Positions 8,680 through 17,421 of a DNA stretch of 64,000 nt are shown here, in pieces (the stretch's first letter is position 1; each line of letters starts with the position of its first letter). The notes below the pieces were generated by a model. The model worked only from the letters and a program-made list of their open reading frames with translations. It did no database searches and was not told where the DNA came from. The position numbers and the translations under genes are program-made. The DNA lies in NCBI GenBank assembly GCA_964404285.1, contig CAYOJK010000003.1, positions 1-64,000 on the forward strand. Direction: 5' to 3'. This DNA comes from JBASEY01 sp964404285 (GTDB taxonomy: Bacteria > CSSED10-310).

Positions 8680-9569
8680 GCCGTATTCATGGACGCGCTG
8701 ATAGGGATATTCAAGCGTTCCAGCAGAGGTCTAAGAAAACTGCCTAATATGGGTTCTCTATCAGTGCCTAGGCCAATTGGATTTGGTTTGAAAACACCAT
8801 GAAAATCGCTTCCGCCTGATTCCAGAAGGCGCAATTTTTTGGCGATTCTTGAAAACTCTTGCCGCATTGCCGGCGTGTGAACCGGGTAATGTGTTTCAAG
8901 GCCCTCTATTCCCATGGATTTAAGGCGTGAGATATGGGATTCCATGGTTTCGAACGGGAAACGTATCAGCCCAGGATGCGCTAGAATCGGTATTCCACCC
9001 ATGTGTTTGATCATTGCAGCAGCCTCGGATACTGTCGGGCGATACCGTTCCTGGTACGCAGGCCGTCCGCGGTTGAGATATTTTTTGAATGCTTCGTTAG
9101 TATCTTCTACATACCCGTTTCGCACCAATGCTTCGGCAATATGAGGCCGGCTGATGATATCACCCGCAGCGATATTTCGAATTTCTTCAAATGTGATGTC
9201 AAAACCAAGTTCGTTCAATTTTTGGATAATTTGAGGATTACGTGATGCCCTGCCTTTACCGATTTTTTGTAGCATCTCGGTAAAAATCTCATCGGGTTTT
9301 TTTATTCCTAAACCGACAATGTGCACGGATATTTCACCGTAATCCGCGCTGAACTCTATTCCACGCACCAAGCGGATACCTCGTTTGGTCGCCTGTTTTT
9401 CAGCATGTTCCAGCCCGCTGATTGAATCGTGATCAGTGATGGCAACTACTGTCAATCCTAGCTCAAAAGCCATATCGACAAGCGTTTCAGGGGTTTCAGA
9501 ACCGTCTGAAAACGTGGTGTGGGTGTGCAGATCCATCAGGTCTGATGGTTTATGTACGAGCGGCTTCAA
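8676..9569 (-). CDS. PHP-domain phosphoesterase (YciV/TrpH-like)
   Basis: PHP proteins are metal-dependent phosphoesterases. The first motif DLHTHTTFSDGS lies at about residues 13-24, AITDHDSISG follows near 43-52, then GIEFSADY, ILAHPG and ESGGSDFHG near the C-terminus, which together give the multi-metal site. Length (297 residues) is normal for the YciV/RNase AM-like group, whose members hydrolyse 3',5'-nucleoside bisphosphates or RNA ends. In a PAPS operon such an enzyme could degrade the by-product adenosine 3',5'-bisphosphate (inference). The start is a TTG with a good GGAGGT site nine bases upstream; an ATG at residue 12 is the alternative. It overlaps the next gene by four bases. Confidence 0.88.
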   Translation of the reverse strand: MKPLVHKPSDLMDLHTHTTFSDGSETPETLVDMAFELGLTVVAITDHDSISGLEHAEKQATKRGIRLVRGIEFSADYGEISVHIVGLGIKKPDEIFTEMLQKIGKGRASRNPQIIQKLNELGFDITFEEIRNIAAGDIISRPHIAEALVRNGYVEDTNEAFKKYLNRGRPAYQERYRPTVSEAAAMIKHMGGIPILAHPGLIRFPFETMESHISRLKSMGIEGLETHYPVHTPAMRQEFSRIAKKLRLLESGGSDFHGVFKPNPIGLGTDREPILGSFLRPLLERLNIPISASMNTA

Positions 9570-9587
9570 TTGTCGGAAACCTCCAAT

Positions 9588-10742
9588 TTATTTTGTGTTA
9601 CGAATCAACACTTCCGCAACTTCAGGCCGTGTGAATTCCACTGGAGGAACGATACCTTCCCGCAACATCTCTCGAACTTTGGTGCCGGAAAGAAAAACAT
9701 GGTTTTCTTTTCCATGTGGACAGGTTTTTGTAGAAGCCATTCCACCGCATCGCTTACAGAAGAATGTATAATCGAAAAACAGCGGCGTGATATCGATCGC
9801 TTTCGGGTCAAATTCACTAAAAATATAGTGAGCATCATAGGTGCCATAATAATTGCCGACTCCGGCATGATCTCTACCTACAATAAAATGAGACACACCG
9901 TAGTTTTTACGGATAATGGCGTGCATGATGGCCTCTTTCGGACCGGCATAACGCATGTTGGCCGGCATAACCGATAAAACTACCCGGTCTTTTGGATAGT
10001 AGTTTTGTAACAACACCTCATAACATTCCATCCGAACATCAGCGGGAATATCGTCGGCTTTCGTTGCTCCAACAAGAGGATGCAATAACAGACCATCGAC
10101 GATTTCCATAGCGGTTTTCTGGATATATTCATGAGCTCGGTGCACAGGGTTTCGAGTTTGAAATGCGACAATGGTTTTCCAACCTTTTTTCTCAAACAAT
10201 ACCCGTGTTTCAATTGGATCAAGTCGATATTTTACCAAATCATCATAGGTGATTCGGTTGAACAGACTGATCGGACCGGCAATATAATAATCCCCTTGTT
10301 GAAGAAGCGCAGCAACTCCAGGGTGATTTTCATCATCCGTTTTATATACCTGAAGAGCTTCACGGCTTTTATCCGCCGGATAAATTTCTTCTACCGTCAG
10401 AATCCCTAAGCGCTCCCCCTTAAGATTATATATCGCCAAATCTTCAGATTGGCTGACTTTATCTTTCCCTTCCTTATTGATGGACAACGTGATCGGAATT
10501 GTCCACGGAAGGCCGTTCGCCAAATGCATGTGGTGCAAAATGCTTTCATAGTTTTTGGAATTGACAAAACCTTCCAACGGGCTGAATGCGCCATTAGAAA
10601 TCATTTCAAGATCAGCCAATTCTCGGGAGTTCAAAATGATTTTTTTCAAGGATTTCGCTTTTTCCATTGCGGCCAGACGTTCTTCACCCGTTAAAATTCG
10701 GTTGACAAGATGCCCTCCATGGGGAGCAATTAATTTAGACAT
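9588..10742 (-). CDS. sat: Sulfate adenylyltransferase (ATP sulfurylase)
   Basis: Sat joins sulfate to ATP to give adenylyl sulfate (APS). At 384 residues it is the single-chain bacterial Sat type rather than CysDN. Motifs include QTRNPVHRAHEY near residue 200 (ATP-binding HxxH), PLVGATKADDIP, and the VGRDHAG loop near 287. A Cys pair CKRCGG plus CPH near the C-terminus looks like the zinc site known in many Sat proteins. An AAGGAG site precedes the ATG. Because cysC is in the same operon and no aprAB, dsrAB or cysH is nearby, it likely feeds PAPS synthesis rather than sulfate respiration or reduction (inference). Confidence 0.96.
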   Translation of the reverse strand: MSKLIAPHGGHLVNRILTGEERLAAMEKAKSLKKIILNSRELADLEMISNGAFSPLEGFVNSKNYESILHHMHLANGLPWTIPITLSINKEGKDKVSQSEDLAIYNLKGERLGILTVEEIYPADKSREALQVYKTDDENHPGVAALLQQGDYYIAGPISLFNRITYDDLVKYRLDPIETRVLFEKKGWKTIVAFQTRNPVHRAHEYIQKTAMEIVDGLLLHPLVGATKADDIPADVRMECYEVLLQNYYPKDRVVLSVMPANMRYAGPKEAIMHAIIRKNYGVSHFIVGRDHAGVGNYYGTYDAHYIFSEFDPKAIDITPLFFDYTFFCKRCGGMASTKTCPHGKENHVFLSGTKVREMLREGIVPPVEFTRPEVAEVLIRNTK

Positions 10743-10778
10743 AATATTTCTCCTTTATAATCAAGTGGTTATTAACTA

Positions 10779-12131
10779 TCACGTGCTGTGTGGCCATGTG
10801 GCGATGACGTGTCCTTCAGCAAGCGGGTCAACTATACCAAAATAACTCAAAATAGTGGAATAAAGATCCATGATTGCCGGAACAGGGTTAGTTAACGTGC
10901 CATTACGAAACCATACCATGGCATTTTCATAAGTGTGCATACCTTTTAGACGCGCCGGTTGCACTATTGAAGCAGGCTGTAAACGGGATTTGAGTTCTAC
11001 ACCTTTGGCAGGGACGGCGACGATATCCGGCGCCTGCAAAGCTGAAGTGCCCGAAAAAAGATCAGCTCCCGATAATACTGCTTCAAAAACCGGTGTCGCA
11101 CCATCCGGCTGACGGGCAGTTAATAGATGTTGCATCAAATTCTGACGTATAGCTTCAAGTTCTGTTGGATCAACCGAACCGGTGGACTCCCTTCCTTTCA
11201 AGTTCAAATAAATCCTGCCTGGAATCAAGCTGTACGCAGTGCTCTCAGGTTTCATACGGTGAAGTCCACGCCCTAAATGTGGATGCCATTTCAGATATCC
11301 GTTTTCCACCAGCCAAGCATTGAGATCCCATTCAATATTCGACGCACAGAATCCATGATCAGACAGAATCAACACCTCTGTATCATCATCTATATGGGAT
11401 ATAATATCAGTGAGATGTTGGTCCAAAACCTCAAAAAATTTATAAATGGCCGGACAAAGTCGATCTGACTTGTTATCGACAGCCGACCACAAAAAGTGGA
11501 ATAAACGGTCCGTTTCCATAATATGCAGATGGGCATACCGCCATGGATTCGAATCGATCAATTCTTTGAAAATGCTGAATCGTTGATCGATGATAGCCGT
11601 TAAGTGTTCGATAAACTCATCAGGTTTTTCCAATGCTGACGATGTGTCAGCATCGATAATGTAGTTTTTTTCCTCAAGATAGCTAGATACGGACGAAGGA
11701 AAAGCAATTTTTTTGACATCGACACCTAAAAAACCGCCTATGAGGACGCCGTTAACCTGTTCAGGTGGATAAGTGACAGGGACGTTCATCACGATGACGG
11801 GAATATGATTTCGGCTGAGTTCCCCCCATAAAGATGTTCCTTGTCGATTGGCGGCATTAGGCAGTAACAGAGAAAGGTCGGGTAGCGTGCGGTCAATAAA
11901 ACCAAAAATTCCGTGACCGCCTGGGTTCTGTCCGGACATGAAAGTACTCCATGCTACCGATGAAACGGTTGGAATGACGGACGTCATCGGTGAAGGGCTT
12001 GTATTACCCATCAGACTGCTCAACCGATACCAAAGACCCTGATCACATTGCTTTTTGAATAACGATTGTGGAAAACCATCCAGGCTGACGGTGAGAATTT
12101 TTCGAGAATTGAAGTTGATCGATCTGGACAA
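10779..12131 (-). CDS. Alkaline-phosphatase-superfamily protein with Ser at the nucleophile position
   Basis: The core shows VSLDGFPQ (metal Asp), a nucleophile region reading IPTVSSVAWSTFMSG then NPGGHGIFGF, and LSDHGFC for the second metal. Aligned to its paralogues in this window (T-x-P-A-W), the nucleophile Thr is Ser and the Pro is Val. The frame reaches a TTG at 12188, but no ribosome site precedes that codon. A TTG at 12131 with GGGAG nine bases upstream fits better and gives about 450 residues; there is no ATG or GTG before the core motif. It appears to be the first gene of the operon, 36 bases upstream of sat, and is divergent from the SGNH gene. Confidence 0.83.
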   Translation of the reverse strand: MSRSINFNSRKILTVSLDGFPQSLFKKQCDQGLWYRLSSLMGNTSPSPMTSVIPTVSSVAWSTFMSGQNPGGHGIFGFIDRTLPDLSLLLPNAANRQGTSLWGELSRNHIPVIVMNVPVTYPPEQVNGVLIGGFLGVDVKKIAFPSSVSSYLEEKNYIIDADTSSALEKPDEFIEHLTAIIDQRFSIFKELIDSNPWRYAHLHIMETDRLFHFLWSAVDNKSDRLCPAIYKFFEVLDQHLTDIISHIDDDTEVLILSDHGFCASNIEWDLNAWLVENGYLKWHPHLGRGLHRMKPESTAYSLIPGRIYLNLKGRESTGSVDPTELEAIRQNLMQHLLTARQPDGATPVFEAVLSGADLFSGTSALQAPDIVAVPAKGVELKSRLQPASIVQPARLKGMHTYENAMVWFRNGTLTNPVPAIMDLYSTILSYFGIVDPLAEGHVIATWPHST

Positions 12132-12298
12132 AGAGAACAGCTCCCAATTATCATTAATGTCACGCCATTGGGCAGGGTTGTTGAGCAACCCATGGAAAAG
12201 GGGATTACGCTATCAGAGGGTTAGAGCTGAGTCAAACCATCAATTATTTCGGTGTTTTTAAGGATTTCGAATTCATGTATGGATATTGAGGAAGACGT

Positions 12299-13915
12299 AT
12301 GGGTGAAAGCTTGAGTTTCAAAGGTCAAAGGTTAATTTTTAAATATGTAATACTGTTATGGGCACTGGTTGCAGCTTTTGGGTGGATATTCAGCTTTTCT
12401 GAACTCTTTATCAATTGGCCTCTATATTTCAAAGGCGCTGCGACAAAATTGATGATGATTCTGCGATGTTCTGTCATCGCTTTAGGTCTGTTTGTTTTTT
12501 GTTGGATATTGAGCTGGAAAAAGAAGAAAGGCAAATGGTTTCTAAAATGGGATAGGCCGGATTGGCTTTTACTGCGAGCTGGTCTTTATACTTTTTTGCC
12601 GGCTTTGCTGATTTCCACCATTTTAAAGTTAACGTCGATTGACAGCCTTCCCGAGCATGGCTTTGTTATCCGCTCTGCATTTTATTCGTTTTTATGGGGT
12701 GGTTGGCTGATCTGGATACTTGCCGCCTTTAGACGTTTATCTTGCGGTAACGAACAAACCAAAGACAGTCGGCTGATAAAAGCGATGGACCTGATCTGTA
12801 TGAATTGTGTGGTTTTTTTGGTTCTTGGCGAGCTTTTCTCGGTTAGTTTAAATAAAACAAACTTGTCGGTAATGATGAATATAGAAAATGTCGATGTGGC
12901 GACTCGTGTAAACAGGCTTCGCCAAAAAGCGGGAAAACCATATTTTAATTTTTATTTGAACAGCGGGGGGTACAACGACGAAGAATTTTTTATTGCTGAT
13001 GATTCTGACCTGGTGATTGGCTTTATTGGCGATTCTTTTGGCTTTGGAATTGTTCCTTATGATTTCAATTTTGTCACGGTTGCTGAGCGCCGGCTGCAAA
13101 ATTATTTTAAGGATTCTTTTCAACGAATAGCCATCCATAATGTCAGTATGCCGGCAATAGCCATGGAAGAATATGTCTGGTTACTTCAAACGGAAGTCCT
13201 TCCCCTAAAACCGTCGTTTGTGGTTTTATGCCTTTTTATAGGCAATGATATTTATGAAAGCGCTGCCTACGTAACCACATCACTTCAAAGGTATTGTTTT
13301 CAAAATTGGTATATGTGCCGATACATACGTAGAGCCATTTTATATATAAAAGAATATGATAGCCTCAAACAAAATGCTGTAACGATGAGTGAGCCTGATC
13401 CGAATGCTCGTAAAATCTCTGGAGCTCTCCCGGAAAGTGTGGTGGATACCTCCAAAGAAAAACCGTATTTTTTACGAGATACATTTATTCGAATTGAAAG
13501 AATGCGTTTTGAGGTTTGCGATTCTAATAATTTCTATATTGAGCGAGGATTTGAAGGCGTATTTTCTGGATTACGTTTCTTTCAAGATACGCTGAGCGAT
13601 AACTTGCTGGTGATATTGATGCCTGACGAATTCCAAGTCAACGATGATTTATATGCGGAACTGCTTACGATCAATCCCAATTTTTCGTCATATAAGCGAG
13701 ATTATCCTCAGCAGCGTCTGATAGAATTCTGTAAAGAGCGGGGTATCCGTTATTTGGATTTGCTTCCTATTTTACGTGAGGGACAAAAATTGGATAGGAC
13801 CTATCATTTACAAGATACCCATTTGAATGCACATGGGAACAAGCTTGTTGGGATAGCTCTTGGGGAAGAGTTAATCCATATTATTACTGAGAAAAAAGAG
13901 TTAGGCGGGATTTGA
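12299..13915 (+). CDS. Membrane protein with C-terminal SGNH/GDSL hydrolase-like domain
   Basis: The first 190 residues hold about five hydrophobic helices. The rest looks like an SGNH hydrolase: FIGDSFGFG near residue 243 is block I with the catalytic Ser, LFIGND near 315 is block III, and DTHLNAHG near 505 is the Asp-His block. Proteins of this layout often add or remove acetyl or other acyl groups on exopolysaccharides at the cell surface (AlgX/DltD-like role, inference). It is transcribed away from the phosphatase/PAPS operon, sharing the 110-base intergenic region, and its 3' end overlaps pssA by 15 bases in convergent orientation. Confidence 0.8.
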   Translation: MGESLSFKGQRLIFKYVILLWALVAAFGWIFSFSELFINWPLYFKGAATKLMMILRCSVIALGLFVFCWILSWKKKKGKWFLKWDRPDWLLLRAGLYTFLPALLISTILKLTSIDSLPEHGFVIRSAFYSFLWGGWLIWILAAFRRLSCGNEQTKDSRLIKAMDLICMNCVVFLVLGELFSVSLNKTNLSVMMNIENVDVATRVNRLRQKAGKPYFNFYLNSGGYNDEEFFIADDSDLVIGFIGDSFGFGIVPYDFNFVTVAERRLQNYFKDSFQRIAIHNVSMPAIAMEEYVWLLQTEVLPLKPSFVVLCLFIGNDIYESAAYVTTSLQRYCFQNWYMCRYIRRAILYIKEYDSLKQNAVTMSEPDPNARKISGALPESVVDTSKEKPYFLRDTFIRIERMRFEVCDSNNFYIERGFEGVFSGLRFFQDTLSDNLLVILMPDEFQVNDDLYAELLTINPNFSSYKRDYPQQRLIEFCKERGIRYLDLLPILREGQKLDRTYHLQDTHLNAHGNKLVGIALGEELIHIITEKKELGGI

Positions 13916-14803
13916 TGAATTATTATCGGGAACAGTATTATCTTCCTGGTCGGAAAAGCTGTCTTTATCGTGTAGTTGATGATCAGCGTCATCCAGCGCC
14001 TTGATGCCGCTAAACCATTTGTCCAAACGCTCAAAACGTTGACGCATCCATTGAGGCGCCAATCGCATCATGAATCCGGAAGCTACGTACGAAAACATCA
14101 GAATCGACAAAACCAAAACCGGCTCGTGCAAAATAATAGCGATCAAAACTATTGTAAGCACCAAACTTCCCACCGGGCGTCGTCGTTTCCAATCGATATC
14201 CTTAAAAGATCGAAATCGACTTCTCGATACCATAAGCCAGGCCAGAAGATAAACAGCGCAAAGTGCAAAGAATCGTGAAAAACCGCTTTCCGTCATATCT
14301 GGTTTCAGCATTACCATCAGTGATATACTAATAGCTGCAGCCGGAATAGGTAAGCCAATAAAATACTGTGATGACGAGATAGCATGGACATCGTCCAGAA
14401 CATTGAATCGTGCCAGGCGGACGGCGCCGGCCAGTAGATAAATCAAAGCCGCTATCCAGCCAAAGCGTTCAAAGCTTTTCAAAGCCCATGAATACGCTAG
14501 AATACTTGGCGCGAGACCAAACGATACGACATCGGCAATAGAATCCAGTTGAGCTCCGAAGGGGCTGGTAGTTTTTGTCAACCGCGCCACACGACCATCG
14601 ATGGCATCGAAGAAAGCTCCAATGATAATAAGCAACCCTGCACGATAAAAATAATGGGGAGCATTTGGATCTCCAATATGCGATAAAACAAGAATAATGG
14701 AATAGAAACCAAGAACAATATTTGCTCCCGTCAAAATAGAGGGGAGCATAAAAATGCCTTTGGGATACACAGAAGGCAGTTGTTTTTGAGATTCAGTGTT
14801 CAT
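13901..14803 (-). CDS. pssA: CDP-diacylglycerol-serine O-phosphatidyltransferase
   Basis: PssA makes phosphatidylserine from CDP-diacylglycerol and serine in the inner membrane. The CDP-alcohol phosphotransferase signature D-x2-DG-x2-AR-x8-G-x3-D-x3-D is visible as DAIDGRVAR through FGAQLDSIAD at about residues 62-88. Several hydrophobic helices flank it, and a hydrophilic, acidic tail (about 270-300) ends the protein. It overlaps psd by four bases, so the two-step phosphatidylethanolamine pathway is one transcription unit. Length is ordinary for the membrane-type (Bacillus-like) enzyme. Confidence 0.94.
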   Translation of the reverse strand: MNTESQKQLPSVYPKGIFMLPSILTGANIVLGFYSIILVLSHIGDPNAPHYFYRAGLLIIIGAFFDAIDGRVARLTKTTSPFGAQLDSIADVVSFGLAPSILAYSWALKSFERFGWIAALIYLLAGAVRLARFNVLDDVHAISSSQYFIGLPIPAAAISISLMVMLKPDMTESGFSRFFALCAVYLLAWLMVSRSRFRSFKDIDWKRRRPVGSLVLTIVLIAIILHEPVLVLSILMFSYVASGFMMRLAPQWMRQRFERLDKWFSGIKALDDADHQLHDKDSFSDQEDNTVPDNNSSNPA

Positions 14804-15504
14804 TCGGCTCCATCCTGATTGTTTTGCAGACGCGCAATCGGCGTCAATCCAGCCTTGACGCGTAATCCAGGTTGTACTTGAATAAAAGTTCCGGCCGGTA
14901 AATGCACATCGACTCGTGATCCTAATTTGATCATAGCGAACCGTTGCCCGCGTAACAACGTGTCATCAGGTCGCGCCCAGGAGAATACTCGGCGAGCTAC
15001 GAGGCCGGCAACAAGCGTAACCAATAGTGTGCCCGCCGATGTCATAAGTGTGAATTCCATTCGCTCATTTTCACCCGGCGCCCGTGGATTATCTGCAGGA
15101 AGAAATAATCCAGGATAGTGGTATAAACACCGCAATGTCCCGTTAACAGGAACTCGGTTGACATGGACATCAAAAATATTCATGAAAATTGAAATCCGAA
15201 TATGATTTGGAAAATCCTTATGAGAGCTCTGCTCAATAGATATGACCTTACCATCCGCCGGTGACAATACATATTCAGGAGCGAGGTCCGGTGGTGTCCG
15301 GTTCGGGTCTTTGAAAAAATTTATGAGTAAGATTGTCGGAATAGTCAGTATCAATCCCGGTATCCAATGGATAAACCAAGCTATGCCTGCTATCAACACG
15401 CTGCTAACGATGTAAGGCCAACTTTTTCTGGCCAACGGTATTCGTATCATACATCCAGTCCCTGCTGGTACAATCGACAAACTCGTAGAATATTCATAGA
15501 ACAT
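14800..15504 (-). CDS. psd: Phosphatidylserine decarboxylase proenzyme, short type
   Basis: Psd converts phosphatidylserine to phosphatidylethanolamine. The family markers are LSPADGKV, a FMNIFDVHVNR segment with the catalytic His, HYPG, and IKLGSRVD near residue 193. The Gly-Ser in LGS is the self-cleavage site where Ser becomes the pyruvoyl group. At 234 residues it is the short archaeal/Gram-positive-like class. Two membrane helices are near the N-terminus. An internal ATG at 15450 with AGGGA upstream may be the true start, since the first 18 residues look unlike the family. Confidence 0.93.
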   Translation of the reverse strand: MFYEYSTSLSIVPAGTGCMIRIPLARKSWPYIVSSVLIAGIAWFIHWIPGLILTIPTILLINFFKDPNRTPPDLAPEYVLSPADGKVISIEQSSHKDFPNHIRISIFMNIFDVHVNRVPVNGTLRCLYHYPGLFLPADNPRAPGENERMEFTLMTSAGTLLVTLVAGLVARRVFSWARPDDTLLRGQRFAMIKLGSRVDVHLPAGTFIQVQPGLRVKAGLTPIARLQNNQDGAE

Positions 15505-15584
15505 TCATTCTTCCGCCGAAATAATATACACTATCGAGCGCGTTCAACCAAGAGTGACCGGTAAAATTCAGGGAGGTTTGACTT

Positions 15585-16262
15585 ATGATCACAGAGTGGT
15601 TGCTGGTGGCTGATGTGGATGGAACACTTACGACGGAAACGAGTATTTGGGAAACATTTCATAAAAAGCTGGGTAAGTGGGAAAGCGAAGGCTTATTAAA
15701 TCTTAGAGCTTTTTTGAGTGGAAAAATCGATTACGACGAATTTGCCGCGCGGGACGCCAAAGCTTACAAAGGTGTGTCGCGAGCGGAACTGGAGCGAATA
15801 GCCGCCGAGATTCCTCGTCGAAAAGGTATGGAACTCATGCTTAAAACAATGAAAAGACGAGGTTTTACAATTGCGTTGATCTCAACCGGACTGGATATTC
15901 TTGTCGATCAAATACCTGAAGCTCATTATAGAATGGCGAATCGTCTAGAGTTTGAAAACGACATCTGTACAGGCAATGCAATAGTCGAAATCCCGATGGG
16001 AGAAAAAGGGAAACCTATTAAACATATACAGTCTATAGGACCTTTTCATCCGGAGCGAACAGTGGTGATTGGGGATAGTGACGGTGATATCCCAATGATG
16101 AGGGCGGCAGGCCTGTCTATTGCAGTAGCGGCATCTGACTCCAACGTGCTGTCGGTTGCTGATCTTCAGATCGACGGGGAAGACCTAATGCATATTCCAG
16201 CGCTCATAGAAGAGTATAGAGTTACAATTGAATCACAGAAACCAAGGATTCGCCATCGATAA
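15585..16262 (+). CDS. HAD-superfamily phosphatase (phosphoserine-phosphatase-like)
   Basis: The protein has 225 residues with HAD motif I DVDGTLT near residue 9, a Ser/Thr motif (LISTG near 98), a Lys in GKPIKH, and motif IV GDSDGDIPMM near 163. It resembles SerB-type phosphatases, but the substrate cannot be fixed from sequence. A GGGAGGT ribosome site precedes the ATG. It is divergent from psd and its end overlaps the M29-like gene by 41 bases in convergent orientation. Confidence 0.85.
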   Translation: MITEWLLVADVDGTLTTETSIWETFHKKLGKWESEGLLNLRAFLSGKIDYDEFAARDAKAYKGVSRAELERIAAEIPRRKGMELMLKTMKRRGFTIALISTGLDILVDQIPEAHYRMANRLEFENDICTGNAIVEIPMGEKGKPIKHIQSIGPFHPERTVVIGDSDGDIPMMRAAGLSIAVAASDSNVLSVADLQIDGEDLMHIPALIEEYRVTIESQKPRIRHR

Positions 16263-17298
16263 ACAGGTTTGGTTCAACAACAGGCAGACGAATAAACATA
16301 TCGCTGGAGTTGGCGCCGCCATATATTAAATTTGAACCCAAACTGATATGAACCGATCCGTTTACGTAAAAATCCGTCAAATGGTTACCAATTTGTTCCT
16401 GAAGACCTGAGTTCAACCCAATGCCGATACCCGCAAAAACATCACTATCGCCATACGAGTTTTTTAGAAGGTCCAGAAAGTGTTTATGATTGCTTTCAGC
16501 ACTGGATTTAACCAGGTGGCCATCGGAAAACTCCAGCAATAAATGGTTGACTTGCTTGGAATTAATCCAACACCGATCGATTAAAACCGAACCGTTGACA
16601 GTGTTTTCCAGTGGCGAAAAAAACACCATACCACAGGGTAATTCATGACGACCGTCTTCAACGTGAACATGGCGATCTGCGAAACGGCAGGTCAGCGTAA
16701 ATTTATTGGCCGAACCCAATATAATTTCCTTGTTTTTTCTTTTAATCTTGTCCGCTACCTGCCGACATTTACGGCGAATATCCCTGTAATTTATATCCAA
16801 TCCATTCAATATCTGTTCTTCAAAGATATCACGTTGAGTTCCGCAATAATTCGCGAGTTGTTGAGTTGGAATATAAATTGAGGAGATATTTTTTTGTTGA
16901 ATTCGACCGGTAATTTTTTTTCGTGCATCGCTATGAGCTTGACGACGTTTTTCTGCAATATGAATTGAATTTAAAATTGGGGAATCGGCGATAAGGTGGA
17001 TATGTCGATCGATATCTGCGATCCATTTGATCATATGAGGTGGAGGTTTCTTCAGATATTTTTCAGGAACCAATTGTAAGAATCGTTGGCGATAGGAGGG
17101 TGAATTCAGGCGGATGACAGGGAAAGCGCCGATTTGTGATAGTGAAAGCGTAAACGCATCCAGGACATCCAAATAGTCACGTTCCCCAATCAGCGTAACC
17201 TCGATGACTTCCCCTTCTTTTACTCGTAGCGCTTCCTTGATCAGTTTCGGAGCAAGATCTAAAAGCCTTTGGGAAGGCGTATTTGTTTCATTCATCAC
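16222..17298 (-). CDS. M29 aminopeptidase-like protein with apparently lost metal ligands
   Basis: Overall layout and motifs follow the thermophilic metallopeptidase (M29/AmpS) family: an N-terminal domain with KEGEVIEVT, then HELPCGMVFFSP, IGIGLNSGL, GNHL, GSVHISLGSN and a C-terminal barrel. In active M29 enzymes these segments carry Glu (P-x-G-E), Glu (G-E-L), His and H-x-D ligands. Here the first Glu is Met, the second segment has no Glu, and the H-x-D segment reads DMFIRLP; only the His in VHISLG remains. At 358 residues it is also shorter than the usual 400 or so. It may be a non-peptidase relative with a binding role. The ligand comparison is from memory of the family. Confidence 0.68.
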   Translation of the reverse strand: MMNETNTPSQRLLDLAPKLIKEALRVKEGEVIEVTLIGERDYLDVLDAFTLSLSQIGAFPVIRLNSPSYRQRFLQLVPEKYLKKPPPHMIKWIADIDRHIHLIADSPILNSIHIAEKRRQAHSDARKKITGRIQQKNISSIYIPTQQLANYCGTQRDIFEEQILNGLDINYRDIRRKCRQVADKIKRKNKEIILGSANKFTLTCRFADRHVHVEDGRHELPCGMVFFSPLENTVNGSVLIDRCWINSKQVNHLLLEFSDGHLVKSSAESNHKHFLDLLKNSYGDSDVFAGIGIGLNSGLQEQIGNHLTDFYVNGSVHISLGSNLIYGGANSSDMFIRLPVVEPNLFIDGESLVSVIQL

Positions 17299-17421
17299 GG
17301 GAAACCTCCAAAAGCAAGCCCTGTAGCTCCCTTCACATTACTATTTTACAGAAAAAAATGCGGTTTAACACCTCTCTTAATAGGTGAAAGACTATTTGTG
17401 TTGTAAATAAGGGTTTTTAAT

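Noticed and set aside
1..12188. Dissimilatory sulfate reduction or sulfatase operon
   Set aside because: Sat is present but no apr or dsr genes; the sulfatase-fold proteins lack the C/S-x-P-x-R motif.
17352..17386. Possible terminator after the DUF4340 gene (minus strand)
   Set aside because: The stem CACCT/AGGTG is only five base pairs and the T-run begins ten bases after it.
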